Shown piece by piece: positions 1 through 9,324 of a stretch of DNA of 64,000 nt. The notes beneath the pieces are model-generated. The model made no database searches, was not told the origin of the DNA, and worked only from the letters and a program-made list of their open reading frames with translations. The translations under genes and the position numbers were made by a program. Each line of letters opens with the position of its first letter. The stretch's first letter is position 1. Source of the stretch: Sunxiuqinia sp963678245 (GTDB lineage: Bacteria > Bacteroidota > Bacteroidia > Bacteroidales > Prolixibacteraceae); the NCBI GenBank assembly GCA_965140765.1, contig OZ223308.1, forward strand, positions 186,001-250,000, written 5' to 3'.

Positions 1-214
1 TGAAAAACAAATCTACAAAATGGTTAGAGCAACACCATGATTTACATTTAAAAATGCTCAGCAAGGAATCAACACAAACATTTTTCACAACATAATTCAT
101 CACAAAATCCTAACAAACAACACATTATCAAAAAAGAAGTTTTTGATCTTTTAATGCATACATTGTTAAAAGTTGTTAAATTTACAGCCACTTAACTAAT
201 CAACAACGTCATCT

Positions 215-2320
215 ATGACCAAAAAGGCCATTGAAAGAAGAAATTTTTTAAAATTACTAGGTACTGGAATAGGCTCACTCCTAACACTTCCCTATTACGC
301 AAACGCCTTTGAGCACCCTGCTGCGATTGACCGAGACCGTTTTAAAATCGATAAGCCGCAGTGGATTCTTCATAACGACGGTACCTTTGACCTAGTTGCA
401 GGAAGAATCAGTCTTCAAAATTGCCGCCCTACGATTGATGGCCAGAGTATTTTCGTCCGTAATACGTTTATGGGTGACTCTCCAAAAGGGAAACGAATCA
501 TCTATGAACTGGATCGTGGCTTTGTTATGCTCGATCTGAAAGTAAACTCAGGTTCTATCTCTATCGGTGCCGAGTTAAGTGGTATGCCACGTGCGCCTTA
601 TTGGTTTTGTCCTTTGGGCGAAGCAACAATTAACGGTGTTGAGCATTTCTTCAAACAGGGACAAGGATTTGGAGGACCGACAGGCTTATATGAATTTCAA
701 AAGCCCTCGCAAGAAGAATTTGGTAATGAGCTCGGAGAACAGGCCTGGTCCTATGATTCATATCTGACAACGGGTTTGATATCAGCTGAAAATGACACCA
801 TAGTCGTTGGTACATTTGAGCATAACGATTTTGTCCAGAAAAGTACACTTTATAACCGTCCACACCGCAGAGGCATAGTTGACCGCTACCCCGATGTTGA
901 ATCAATCTTTTTCGAAACCGGCTTTGTTACAGAAAGAATTCCGCTAAAAGATGATTTTATCAAACTGCCGGACATCTATATTTATTATGGGAATAAACCC
1001 TATGAAACACTGCAACATCTAGCTTGGAATATTTCAGAGAACATGGATGCACGAAAAGATTCAAAAACAAGCTATCACTGGGATTCATTTAACGAGTTCC
1101 AACACGATTTCGATCACGAAAAACTAACAAAACTGTTGACTTCATTGGAGTCAATAGATCCGGAAATTTTGTTGGATACAATTTTAATTAATGATGGCTA
1201 TGCCATTCATGGCGATTGGCTGGACACGAATGACAAATGGCCAAAAGGATTAGAACCCGCTGCTCGCGATATCTTTCAAAGACGTTACCGGGCAGGTATT
1301 TGGGTCGCTCCATTTATGGTAAGCGAGGAAAGTAAAGTCTTCAAACGGCATAAAGACTGGTTAATTCGTGATAAGGAAGGCATTCCCATTCCTGAGTGGA
1401 ATTTCAAGGAAGGCAAGCATTATGCTCTCGATGGCAGTCACCCTGAAGTAAAGCGTTATATCCAAAAAGTTTTCCGGACATTCCGAAAAATGGGATTTAC
1501 CTTTTATAAGACTGAATTTATGGATTGGGGACATAAACCGTCAGTTGGTATTCAACGATATGATAAAACCAAAACTTCAGTTCAGATTTTTACGGAAATT
1601 TTAAATATTATTCGGGAAGAAATTGGTGCCGGGAGCTTTTGGCTAAGTGGCACATCGCCTTATGCTCCGATGATTGGTTATGTTGATGCCATGCGTATTG
1701 CAAATAGCATTAATTGCGAATGGGAGCAAAACGGTGTTGGCAACATGCTTCAGGAAAGCTACAACTGCCAGTATTTCAACAACGTATTTTGGCAAAATGA
1801 TCCGGATGTCATTTCGCTTCGTAATATTAATTGCAACCTAACGGATACCGAAAAAACGAGCCTGGCTCATTGGAATGGTATTTTAGGTGGGGTCGTAAGT
1901 ATCTCCGACCGCTTTTCATCCCTAACTGACGAACAACTGGAAACCTGGCGTCTATTGCTTCCACATGAACGGCCACAAAGTGCGACACTTCCGTATTGGG
2001 GGCAGAACAAAACATGCAAGGTTGCGCTACGGCGTTACCGATCACCCAAAGCCTGGGGGCTACTAATTTTTAATGATACTGAAGAAACAGTAACTGAAAA
2101 CTTTGTTTTTTCCGAGATTAATGAAGAAAGCAGCAACTGGGTATACGAGTGGACCTTGGGTGAAAGTATGGGGCTAGGAAATCTCAACGAGATTACGGTC
2201 ACTCTCCAAAAGCACGAGTCAAAGCTATTTTATTTATCTGACGGAAACGACAGTCCCTCGGAAGACCTATCAATTAGTGGAATCCGCCTAAAAAAAGCTT
2301 ACCGCAAACAAGATACTTAA
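215..2320 (+). CDS. Tat-exported GH36-like (alpha-galactosidase clan) protein
   Basis: This 701-residue protein starts with a twin-arginine signal (RRNFLK at residues 8-13, then a hydrophobic stretch ending near YYANA), so export across the inner membrane is expected. The central part reads like a clan GH-D TIM barrel: an INDGY segment near residue 325 stands where DDGW is usual, followed by GDW and a GIWVAPFMVS strand typical of GH36/melibiase enzymes. The usual nucleophile motif (KxD) appears as K432-T-E434-F, and the usual acid/base Asp of the RxxxD-type motif appears as Ser498 (MRIANS). A beta-sandwich tail follows. Substrate is unknown, and catalysis by the standard GH36 residues is doubtful. 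It stands alone upstream of the men operon. Confidence 0.7.
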   Translation: MTKKAIERRNFLKLLGTGIGSLLTLPYYANAFEHPAAIDRDRFKIDKPQWILHNDGTFDLVAGRISLQNCRPTIDGQSIFVRNTFMGDSPKGKRIIYELDRGFVMLDLKVNSGSISIGAELSGMPRAPYWFCPLGEATINGVEHFFKQGQGFGGPTGLYEFQKPSQEEFGNELGEQAWSYDSYLTTGLISAENDTIVVGTFEHNDFVQKSTLYNRPHRRGIVDRYPDVESIFFETGFVTERIPLKDDFIKLPDIYIYYGNKPYETLQHLAWNISENMDARKDSKTSYHWDSFNEFQHDFDHEKLTKLLTSLESIDPEILLDTILINDGYAIHGDWLDTNDKWPKGLEPAARDIFQRRYRAGIWVAPFMVSEESKVFKRHKDWLIRDKEGIPIPEWNFKEGKHYALDGSHPEVKRYIQKVFRTFRKMGFTFYKTEFMDWGHKPSVGIQRYDKTKTSVQIFTEILNIIREEIGAGSFWLSGTSPYAPMIGYVDAMRIANSINCEWEQNGVGNMLQESYNCQYFNNVFWQNDPDVISLRNINCNLTDTEKTSLAHWNGILGGVVSISDRFSSLTDEQLETWRLLLPHERPQSATLPYWGQNKTCKVALRRYRSPKAWGLLIFNDTEETVTENFVFSEINEESSNWVYEWTLGESMGLGNLNEITVTLQKHESKLFYLSDGNDSPSEDLSISGIRLKKAYRKQDT

Positions 2321-2425
2321 ACCTTACGAACAGTTATTTTCTGCCGGTTGCACAGGAATAAGCCGTGTAATTAAATTTATTCAAAACTAAATCTTATTTT
2401 AGAAGTCATTTTTGAATAAACCGCT

Positions 2426-2860
2426 ATGGATTTTCGCACACTGAATATTGACACACCAATTGAATTAATTAATCAGGCCTCGCAAAAAGGATTGATTGGA
2501 AGTCTGGGTATTGAATTCACAAAAATTGAAGCTGGAACAGTTGAAGGACAAATGCAACTCTCTGAAAAAAACTGTCGCCCCGATGGTATTTTACATGGAG
2601 GTGCTAATTTGTCGCTGGCCGAAACGCTAGCCGGACTGGGAAGCATGCTGCTTGTTGATGTAAAAGAATTTAATGTACTTGGCATCCAGGTAAACGGTAG
2701 CCATATCGGCACGTTAAAACAAGGAAAAGCTTTTGCTACCGCAAAAATCATGCATCAGGGAAACCAGACCCACGTTTGGAATGTTGATGTAAGAAATGAA
2801 GAAGGCCGGCTGATTTCAACAGTTCGGGTCACGAATATGATTGTAAAAAGGAATGACTAA
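2426..2860 (+). CDS. menI: Hotdog-fold thioesterase, probable DHNA-CoA hydrolase
   Basis: A 144-residue single hotdog domain of the PaaI/YdiI/EntH type. The motif HGGANLSLAET near residues 57-67 carries the His-Gly-Gly and catalytic Glu of YdiI-like 1,4-dihydroxy-2-naphthoyl-CoA thioesterases. Its stop overlaps the menF start by 8 bases, and it heads a run of men genes, so release of DHNA from CoA before prenylation by MenA is the natural role. The name rests on family plus context. A broader acyl-CoA thioesterase activity cannot be excluded. Confidence 0.8.
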   Translation: MDFRTLNIDTPIELINQASQKGLIGSLGIEFTKIEAGTVEGQMQLSEKNCRPDGILHGGANLSLAETLAGLGSMLLVDVKEFNVLGIQVNGSHIGTLKQGKAFATAKIMHQGNQTHVWNVDVRNEEGRLISTVRVTNMIVKRND

Positions 2861-4025
2861 AAAAAGAGCATTAATACAATTTCTGGATAAACTCATCGAA
2901 AAGAATTGCGCTTTTGCCATATGGTCTGAACCCGGAAACGATGAACCCGAAATTCTACTGACTGATAAAAAAGACCTGATTTACCCCAAAGAGTTTTGTA
3001 AGCTGAACGGGCAAGAAGGTTTCGTTTTTGCGCCCTACGAAGTCAACTCAACCACGCCATTGGTATTGTTAAAGCCAGGCATCTACCATAAAGGGATTGA
3101 CGAAATTATCAAAATTGATCTGGACGAAATTCGGAAAAATCAAGCTGCCACAAGTATAGAAGATGAACATTTCATCATTGAAAAAGAGGTTTACTTAAAG
3201 GATATTGAAACAACAATCGAAACAATAAAAACCAGCAAACTTTCAAAAGCAATTATTTCTCGTCTAATTCCTTCAACCCGTGGAGAGGAGTCGATCGGGG
3301 AACTTTACATGCAATTGTCTGAGCAAACTCCAAACGCTTTTATTTATCTGGTTAACTTGCCCAAAGCAGGCTGCTGGATGGGAGCTACTCCCGAAGTCCT
3401 CCTGAAATCAGATGAAAAAACATTGGAGACCGTATCGCTGGCCGGGACACAAACCCGAAGGGCGGATTCAGATTACAGCTGGCACACCAAAGATATTGAG
3501 GAGCAAGCTTTTGTTTCCCGTTACCTACTCGATGTGTTTTATCAATTCAACATTCACCCATACACTACTCGAGGCCCTGAAACCCTTGAGAGTGGGAAAG
3601 TAGCGCATCTGTTTACCAGCTTTCGGTTTTCAGCAAAAAAATTAAGTCGCAAGCTAGGCGATTTTGTAGCCGAACTTCATCCAACGCCCGCAGTTTGTGG
3701 CTATCCAAAATCAAAAGCCAGCAAGTTCATCACTAAAATTGAGAAACATGATCGTCGCTATTACACCGGTTATCTGGGACCTTGGCAGTTAAACAATTCC
3801 ATCAGATTATTTGTAAATTTGCGATGCATGGAAATAACACCCAAACAATACATTTTGTATTCGGGAGGTGGAATTACAGCACGGTCAGTTCCTGAAGAGG
3901 AATGGGAAGAAACAAATAACAAAGCGAGAACACTTTTATCAGCCATCGAAGCGGTTCAAAATAATGATATCAACAAAAACACACATTCAACAGCTAGCCA
4001 GCTTACTTCTGAGCAAAGGAATTAA
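2853..4025 (+). CDS. menF: Isochorismate synthase
   Basis: A 390-residue chorismate-binding enzyme that converts chorismate to isochorismate, the entry step of menaquinone synthesis. The C-terminal catalytic domain shows SKAIISRL, MGATPEVLL, SLAGTQ, ELHPTPAVCG, LFVNLRCM and a YSGGGI segment followed by EEWEETNNKA, all typical of the isochorismate/anthranilate synthase family. The short N-terminal part is as expected for Bacteroidota MenF. It overlaps menI by 8 bases and the internal menD start by 62 bases, which implies one transcript with coupled translation. Confidence 0.93.
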   Translation: MTKKRALIQFLDKLIEKNCAFAIWSEPGNDEPEILLTDKKDLIYPKEFCKLNGQEGFVFAPYEVNSTTPLVLLKPGIYHKGIDEIIKIDLDEIRKNQAATSIEDEHFIIEKEVYLKDIETTIETIKTSKLSKAIISRLIPSTRGEESIGELYMQLSEQTPNAFIYLVNLPKAGCWMGATPEVLLKSDEKTLETVSLAGTQTRRADSDYSWHTKDIEEQAFVSRYLLDVFYQFNIHPYTTRGPETLESGKVAHLFTSFRFSAKKLSRKLGDFVAELHPTPAVCGYPKSKASKFITKIEKHDRRYYTGYLGPWQLNNSIRLFVNLRCMEITPKQYILYSGGGITARSVPEEEWEETNNKARTLLSAIEAVQNNDINKNTHSTASQLTSEQRN

Positions 4026-5649
4026 TGACATTATCATTTCTCCGGGATCACGAAATGGGCCACTAACCCATACCTTTGCCGGAAGCGGAAAATTTAACTG
4101 TCGCAATATTGTTGATGAACGAAGCGCCGCTTATTTTGCACTGGGATTAGCTCAAGCCAAGCAAAAACCCGTTGCCATTGTATGCAGCTCCGGAACAGCA
4201 AGCTTAAATTATGCTCCTGCCATTGCTGAAGCTTTCTATTTGAATGTACCCTTAATTGTGTTAACAGCGGATCGCCCGAACTATTGGATCAACCAAGCGG
4301 AAAGTCAATGTATCCGGCAAGAAGGAATTTATCAGAATTTCACCAAGAAAGCCTTTTCACTGCCTTTGGGCGAAACGGAAAAAGAATTGTGGTTTGCCGC
4401 ACGTGAAATAAACGAATGCCTGAACGCTGCAATTAAAGGCACTCCGGCTCCTGTGCATATCAACATTCCGCTGGAAGAACCATTGCATGACTTGTTGGAT
4501 GAAAAACTACCGATAGTAAACAATATAACCCAGACCGAGCTCGCTGCTTACCTTGCAGATTCGGAGTTAAACCAAATAGTCCAAACAGTCAACAATGCTC
4601 AAAAAATATTGGTTTTAGCCGGACAGCAAACCCCAGATGCAGATCTGAAAAATCGACTGATTGAATTGGTTGGAAAAACCGGTGCTGTTGTTCTGAAAGA
4701 GCATATTTCAAACTTAAACCACACCACTTTTTGCAGCAGTATTGACACGACTATGGCGGCTATCCACGACGATCAATCAGAAGACTTCGCCCCTGATTTA
4801 CTGATTAGCTTTGGTGGTCAATATGTTTCAAAGTCATTGAAGCAATTTTTACGGAAAACCCAACTATCAAACCATTGGCATTTGAGTTTGTCCAACGAGC
4901 ATTTCGACACCTACCAATCCTTAACCAAGGTGATCAACATGCAGCCAAGTGACTTTATAGAGCAACTGTTGCCAAAAGTTTCATCCAACGATCGGACTTA
5001 TTTTAATCGCTGGAAAGAAAAAGAACAGCAGGTAAATCAATTGCGTGATGACTTTATAGGACGAACTGAATACTGTGATTTGACTGTTTTTGAAGAACTC
5101 AGAAAAGCCATCCCACAAAACTCTGTGATTCATTTAGGCAATAGTTCCCCGGTTAGATATGCATTGATTTGCGCCCCCGCGAAAAATGCCCGGTATTTCA
5201 GTAACCGCGGAACCAGTGGAATTGATGGCCCACTTTCAACAGCTGTTGGCTTCGCTTCCGAATCTGAAAAGTTGAACACCATTATTCTGGGTGATCTGTC
5301 ATTTTTTTACGACTCAAACGCACTTTGGAACAACTACCTCAAAAAAAACCTGCGAGTGGTTGTGATCAACAATCGCGGTGGCAATATATTTAGTCTGATA
5401 AAAGGAGCAAATGATTCTCCTGTCTTCCAGGAACACTTTTTCACTGAAAATAAATTTAAGGCTGAAGGGATTGCTAAAACATTTGAGTTGGATTATTTTA
5501 AAGCTGAAAATCAACAAGAGTTACGCGAAGTTTTAAAAGATTTCTATTCCCCGAAACAGCAAACACCAGCATTACTGGAAATATTTACTGATGCGGAGTT
5601 AAATACAAAAAAGTTTCGAGAATTGTTTAAGATGATGAAACAATGCTAA
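3964..5649 (+). CDS. menD: SEPHCHC synthase (2-succinyl-5-enolpyruvyl-6-hydroxy-3-cyclohexene-1-carboxylate synthase)
   Basis: A ThDP-dependent enzyme joining isochorismate and 2-oxoglutarate. Start 3964 (MISTKTHIQQ) gives 561 residues and matches the usual MenD N-terminus. The reading frame is open further upstream to 3868, but that adds 32 residues lying inside menF. Visible motifs are SPGSRNGPL near the N-terminus, CSSGTASLNYAPA, and the C-terminal ThDP/Mg site GDLSFFYDSNALWN followed by VVVINNRGGNIF. It overlaps menF by 62 bases and the next gene, a K+ channel, by 7 bases. Confidence 0.93.
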   Translation: MISTKTHIQQLASLLLSKGINDIIISPGSRNGPLTHTFAGSGKFNCRNIVDERSAAYFALGLAQAKQKPVAIVCSSGTASLNYAPAIAEAFYLNVPLIVLTADRPNYWINQAESQCIRQEGIYQNFTKKAFSLPLGETEKELWFAAREINECLNAAIKGTPAPVHINIPLEEPLHDLLDEKLPIVNNITQTELAAYLADSELNQIVQTVNNAQKILVLAGQQTPDADLKNRLIELVGKTGAVVLKEHISNLNHTTFCSSIDTTMAAIHDDQSEDFAPDLLISFGGQYVSKSLKQFLRKTQLSNHWHLSLSNEHFDTYQSLTKVINMQPSDFIEQLLPKVSSNDRTYFNRWKEKEQQVNQLRDDFIGRTEYCDLTVFEELRKAIPQNSVIHLGNSSPVRYALICAPAKNARYFSNRGTSGIDGPLSTAVGFASESEKLNTIILGDLSFFYDSNALWNNYLKKNLRVVVINNRGGNIFSLIKGANDSPVFQEHFFTENKFKAEGIAKTFELDYFKAENQQELREVLKDFYSPKQQTPALLEIFTDAELNTKKFRELFKMMKQC

Positions 5650-6434
5650 AAGAAAAAGTATATCATTTGGTGGAAAGAGGTTCTCACGGGTCAAAAATCA
5701 ATTTGTATTTTGACTATGTTATTATGTTTATTATTATAGTTAATATTATTATTGCAATCCTCGAATCATTCAACAGCATATACAGTCGTGTTGGTTCATA
5801 TCTGATTGCATTCGAAATATTTTCTGTTATTGTTTTTTCCATCGAATACCTAATGCGCCTCTGGGTTTCTGATTTAACTCATCCTTCACCAACTAAAACT
5901 ATATCGCTTTTTAAGTTTATTTTCTCTTTTTACGGAATTATCGACCTTCTGGCCATTCTTCCTTTTTACTTGCCATTTGTTGTAAAAATTGATCTAAAGT
6001 TTTTACGAATTCTTCGCTTGATGCGATTTTTCAGAATATTTAAATTTAACAGGTACAACAGTTCTCTCAATCTGATATGGCAGGTAATTAGAGAAAAAAG
6101 AACAGAACTAGGAATAACTGGATTTCTTACTTTTTTAGTTCTTTTAATTGCATCTTTCTTAATGTATTATATTGAAGGCGATGTCCAACCGGAACAATTT
6201 CCCAACATTCTGGCTTGCCTTTGGTGGGCAGTTGCAACACTAACAACAGTTGGTTATGGCGATGTATATCCGATCACTGGACTAGGAAAAGTAGTTAGCG
6301 GCACTATTGCCCTGCTGGGAATTGGAATTGTCGCATTGCCTACCGGTATTATTGGATCAGCATTTATGGAAAAAGTTAGTCAGAAAAATAAACAAGCCAA
6401 GCAGTGTCCGCATTGTGGAAAAGAAATACATTAA
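5643..6434 (+). CDS. Voltage-gated potassium channel (six-TM, KvAP-like) with C-terminal CPHCG knuckle
   Basis: A 263-residue inner-membrane channel subunit. Hydrophobic helices S1-S3 (about residues 24-112) lead to an S4 voltage sensor with positive charges at every third position (R122, R125, R128, R131, K134). S5, a pore loop with the K+ filter TTVGYGD (201-207) and S6 (about 215-243) follow. The tail ends in KQCPHCGKEIH, one half of a zinc-ribbon-like site (C255, C258), which in a tetramer might bind metal or redox-active thiols (inference). The start codon overlaps the menD stop by 7 bases, so it is probably translated with the men genes. No known step of menaquinone synthesis needs it. 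Confidence 0.9.
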   Translation: MLKEKVYHLVERGSHGSKINLYFDYVIMFIIIVNIIIAILESFNSIYSRVGSYLIAFEIFSVIVFSIEYLMRLWVSDLTHPSPTKTISLFKFIFSFYGIIDLLAILPFYLPFVVKIDLKFLRILRLMRFFRIFKFNRYNSSLNLIWQVIREKRTELGITGFLTFLVLLIASFLMYYIEGDVQPEQFPNILACLWWAVATLTTVGYGDVYPITGLGKVVSGTIALLGIGIVALPTGIIGSAFMEKVSQKNKQAKQCPHCGKEIH

Positions 6435-6491
6435 CAACCTAAAATTAAACAAATAGACAACATACTTGTATTCTAACAAAAACAAAATAGA

Positions 6492-7316
6492 ATGAGCACA
6501 CAAAGACAATGGGAAACCATTAAAGAATACGAAGATATTTTCTTCGACTATTACGACGGAATTGGAAAAATAACCATTAACCGTGAACGTTATCGCAATG
6601 CTTTTCGCCCCGCAACAGTGAACGAAATTAGCGAGGCGTTGCGTTTTTGTCGTGAAGACCAACGAATTAATGTGATCGTGCTAACCGGAGCTGGCGACAA
6701 AGCTTTTTGTGCTGGAGGCGACCAAACGGTAAAAGGCAAAGGCGGCTACATTGACGAAAACGGAATCCCAAGATTAAATATTCTGGAAGTTCAGAAACAA
6801 ATCCGCAGTATGCCTAAACCCGTAATCGCGATGGTGAACGGTTTTGCTATCGGCGGTGGTCATGTATTGCATGTGGTTTGCGATATCAGTATTGCCAGCG
6901 AAAACGCCATATTCGGGCAAACGGGGCCAAAAGTAGGAAGTTTCGATGCAGGACTCGGCTCATCCTATCTGGCGAGCATTGTTGGACAAAAGAAAGCTCG
7001 CGAGATATGGTTTATGTGCCGCCAGTATTCTGCTGCCGAAGCCTTGGAAATGGGCTTGGTTAACAAAGTAGTTCCGTTAGACCAACTAGAAGATGAGACA
7101 GTTGCCTGGGCACAAAAAATGCAGGAGCACAGCCCATTGGCGTTGCGGATGTTGAAACTCGGGCTAAATGCAGAACTCGATGGGCAAGTCGGCATTCAGG
7201 AATTTGCCGGAAATGCAACACTGCTTTATTACCTGACAGAAGAAGCCCAGGAAGGAAAACATGCATTCTTGGAAAAACGCAAACCCGACTTTGGGAAATA
7301 TCCAAAATTCCCGTAA
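6492..7316 (+). CDS. menB: 1,4-dihydroxy-2-naphthoyl-CoA synthase
   Basis: A 274-residue crotonase-fold enzyme that closes the second ring of the naphthoquinone from o-succinylbenzoyl-CoA. The N-terminal NRERYRNAFRP, the oxyanion-hole segment CAGGDQ, GGGHVLH, GQTGPKVGSFDAGLGS and the C-terminal KRKPDF tail are all hallmarks of MenB as opposed to generic enoyl-CoA hydratases. It follows the channel gene after 57 bases and precedes menA by 34 bases. No promoter-like box was seen in the gap, so it is probably read from upstream. Confidence 0.95.
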   Translation: MSTQRQWETIKEYEDIFFDYYDGIGKITINRERYRNAFRPATVNEISEALRFCREDQRINVIVLTGAGDKAFCAGGDQTVKGKGGYIDENGIPRLNILEVQKQIRSMPKPVIAMVNGFAIGGGHVLHVVCDISIASENAIFGQTGPKVGSFDAGLGSSYLASIVGQKKAREIWFMCRQYSAAEALEMGLVNKVVPLDQLEDETVAWAQKMQEHSPLALRMLKLGLNAELDGQVGIQEFAGNATLLYYLTEEAQEGKHAFLEKRKPDFGKYPKFP

Positions 7317-7350
7317 ACACAACCGAATAAAAAAACCTAGCATCAATTAT

Positions 7351-8262
7351 ATGGCTACAGCAAAAAGTTGGATTAAGGCAGCACGCTTACGCACACTCCC
7401 ATTGGCACTTTCTGGTATTTTAATGGGTTGTGGCTTGGCATGGTTTTACGGGGCTTTCAACTTGCATGTTTGCATTTTAGCAATTATTACAGCCACCTTA
7501 ATCCAGGTATTCTCGAACTTTGCCAACGACTTTGGTGACAACCAACGTGGAACCGATAATGAGTTTCGCCTTGGTCCCACCCGAACGATGCAGAGCGGAG
7601 AAATCAGTCATTCAGAAATGAAAAAAGGAATGGTCACAATTGGTGGCTTGAGCCTGATCTTTGGCATTTGGCTGGTTTATGCCGGAACCTGGTTTTTTTC
7701 GAAAACAGCTTTTTTCAGTTTCATCGGACTCGGAGTTTTATCGTTAATTGCCGCTTACTTTTATACTGCTGGCAAGAAATCCTATGGCTATGTTGGCTTA
7801 GGCGATTTGGCTGTTTTTCTGTTCTTTGGGCTGCTGCCTGTTATTGGTGTTTTCTATTTGAATACCGCTTATTTTGAAACAGCCATCGTTTTACCTGCCC
7901 TAAGCATGAGTTTTTTCAGTACCGGCGTGCTAAATCTTAACAATATGCGGGATCTGGAGAATGACCAAAAATCGGGTAAAATTACGCTACCCGTCAGAAT
8001 GGGTGCGCGAAACAGCCGGATTTATCATACCGCAATGATTCTTTGGGGTTGGCTTAGTGTTATCATTTTCACGCTGCACCAGCAAGAATCCATATGGCAA
8101 TGGTTATTTTTACTAACTTCACCTTTGTTTATCAGAGATTTAGTGAATATTCACCGGATTAGTGAAGAGCAAAAACTTGATCCATTTCTCAAAAAACTAG
8201 CGCTTTCTACCCTTGCCTTTACCTTGCTGTTTTGTTTAGGATTAATACTGGCTGTTTTATGA
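7351..8262 (+). CDS. menA: 1,4-dihydroxy-2-naphthoate polyprenyltransferase
   Basis: A 303-residue UbiA-family membrane prenyltransferase that attaches the isoprenoid tail to DHNA. The start at 7351 (MATAKSWIKAARLRTLPLA) matches the typical MenA N-terminus. A longer reading would begin inside menB. Two Asp-rich motifs are visible, NDFGDNQRGTDNE near residues 54-66 and NNMRDLENDQKSGKITL near residues 199-215, separated by several hydrophobic helices. Its last bases overlap the menC start (ATGA). Confidence 0.94.
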   Translation: MATAKSWIKAARLRTLPLALSGILMGCGLAWFYGAFNLHVCILAIITATLIQVFSNFANDFGDNQRGTDNEFRLGPTRTMQSGEISHSEMKKGMVTIGGLSLIFGIWLVYAGTWFFSKTAFFSFIGLGVLSLIAAYFYTAGKKSYGYVGLGDLAVFLFFGLLPVIGVFYLNTAYFETAIVLPALSMSFFSTGVLNLNNMRDLENDQKSGKITLPVRMGARNSRIYHTAMILWGWLSVIIFTLHQQESIWQWLFLLTSPLFIRDLVNIHRISEEQKLDPFLKKLALSTLAFTLLFCLGLILAVL

Positions 8263-9311
8263 TTGCATATTTCAAAAAATACCAACTTCATTTTAAACGT
8301 CCGGCGGGAACATCACGAGGAGTTTACAATACAAGAATTATTTGGCTTCTTTTTCTGAAAGAAAATGAGAGAATAGGAATTGGTGAATGTGCGCCGCTTC
8401 CTGACTTGAGCAAGGAGTCGCCCGAACAGGTTGAACAGAGACTAAAGGCAATCTGTGCCAACCCCAACGAATACATCATTCATCCTGAACTTTTACAGGA
8501 TATTCCATCGGTTCGCTTTGGGTTGGAAGCTGCTAAGTTGGATCTTGAAAACGGAGGAAATCAGATTCTGTTTCCTTCAACCTTTACTTCAGGCGAAGAG
8601 GGGATTCCAATCAATGGTCTGATCTGGATGGGAGACTACACGTTTATGCAACAACAAATCCGGGAAAAATCGAAGGCAGGATTTCAATGTATCAAGTTAA
8701 AAATTGGTGCAATTAATTTCGAACGGGAACTCTCCTTACTGCAGTCATTAAAGTATTTGAAAGGTCGTCAAAATATAATGATCCGGGCTGACGCCAATGG
8801 TGCCTTTCAGCCTGACCAAGCGTTGCAAAAGCTGAATCAGCTGGCTGAATTTGATCTTCACTCGATTGAGCAACCAATTGCTGCAGGTCAATGGGAAGAG
8901 ATGGCCAAACTTTGCGATGAAACGCCAATACCAATTGCACTTGATGAAGAGCTGATTGGAATTAATTCGAAAGATGAAAAAGAAGCTCTTTTAGACATCA
9001 TCAGACCCCAGTTTCTGGTACTAAAACCAAGTTTGCACGGAGGTTTTGCAGGTTGTGATGAATGGATTAACTTAGCCAACGAGCGGTCGATTGGCTGGTG
9101 GATCACCTCCTACCTCGAATCTAATATCGGGCTTAATGCCATTGCTCAGTGGATATTCACCAAACATCCAAAAATGTATCAGGGACTGGGAACCGGCCAG
9201 CTATTTACCAACAACTTTGATTCGCCACTTGAAATTCGTGGAGAACAGCTTTGGTTTGATCAGCAAAAAACATTTGTTCTACCGGAAGAATTAAGTGATC
9301 CCAAACAATAG
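8259..9311 (+). CDS. menC: o-Succinylbenzoate synthase
   Basis: An enolase-superfamily enzyme of 350 residues that dehydrates SHCHC to o-succinylbenzoate. The start at 8259 overlaps the menA stop by 4 bases (ATGA), which argues against the alternative upstream start 27 bases earlier. Family features are GIGECAPLPDLS, the Lys pair in CIKLKIG, metal ligands in IRADANGAF, IEQPI and ALDEEL, and LKPSLHGGF. It sits between menA and menE as expected for the pathway. Confidence 0.93.
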   Translation: MIAYFKKYQLHFKRPAGTSRGVYNTRIIWLLFLKENERIGIGECAPLPDLSKESPEQVEQRLKAICANPNEYIIHPELLQDIPSVRFGLEAAKLDLENGGNQILFPSTFTSGEEGIPINGLIWMGDYTFMQQQIREKSKAGFQCIKLKIGAINFERELSLLQSLKYLKGRQNIMIRADANGAFQPDQALQKLNQLAEFDLHSIEQPIAAGQWEEMAKLCDETPIPIALDEELIGINSKDEKEALLDIIRPQFLVLKPSLHGGFAGCDEWINLANERSIGWWITSYLESNIGLNAIAQWIFTKHPKMYQGLGTGQLFTNNFDSPLEIRGEQLWFDQQKTFVLPEELSDPKQ

Positions 9312-9324
9312 GCTTGTTTCCATT

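Noticed and set aside
1..214. Promoter or gene end at the left edge
   Set aside because: AT-rich DNA with no clear TAnnTTTG box or open frame. Nothing supportable.
3868..3963. N-terminal extension of menD
   Set aside because: The extra residues lie wholly in menF and do not resemble MenD. The ATG at 3964 fits the family start.
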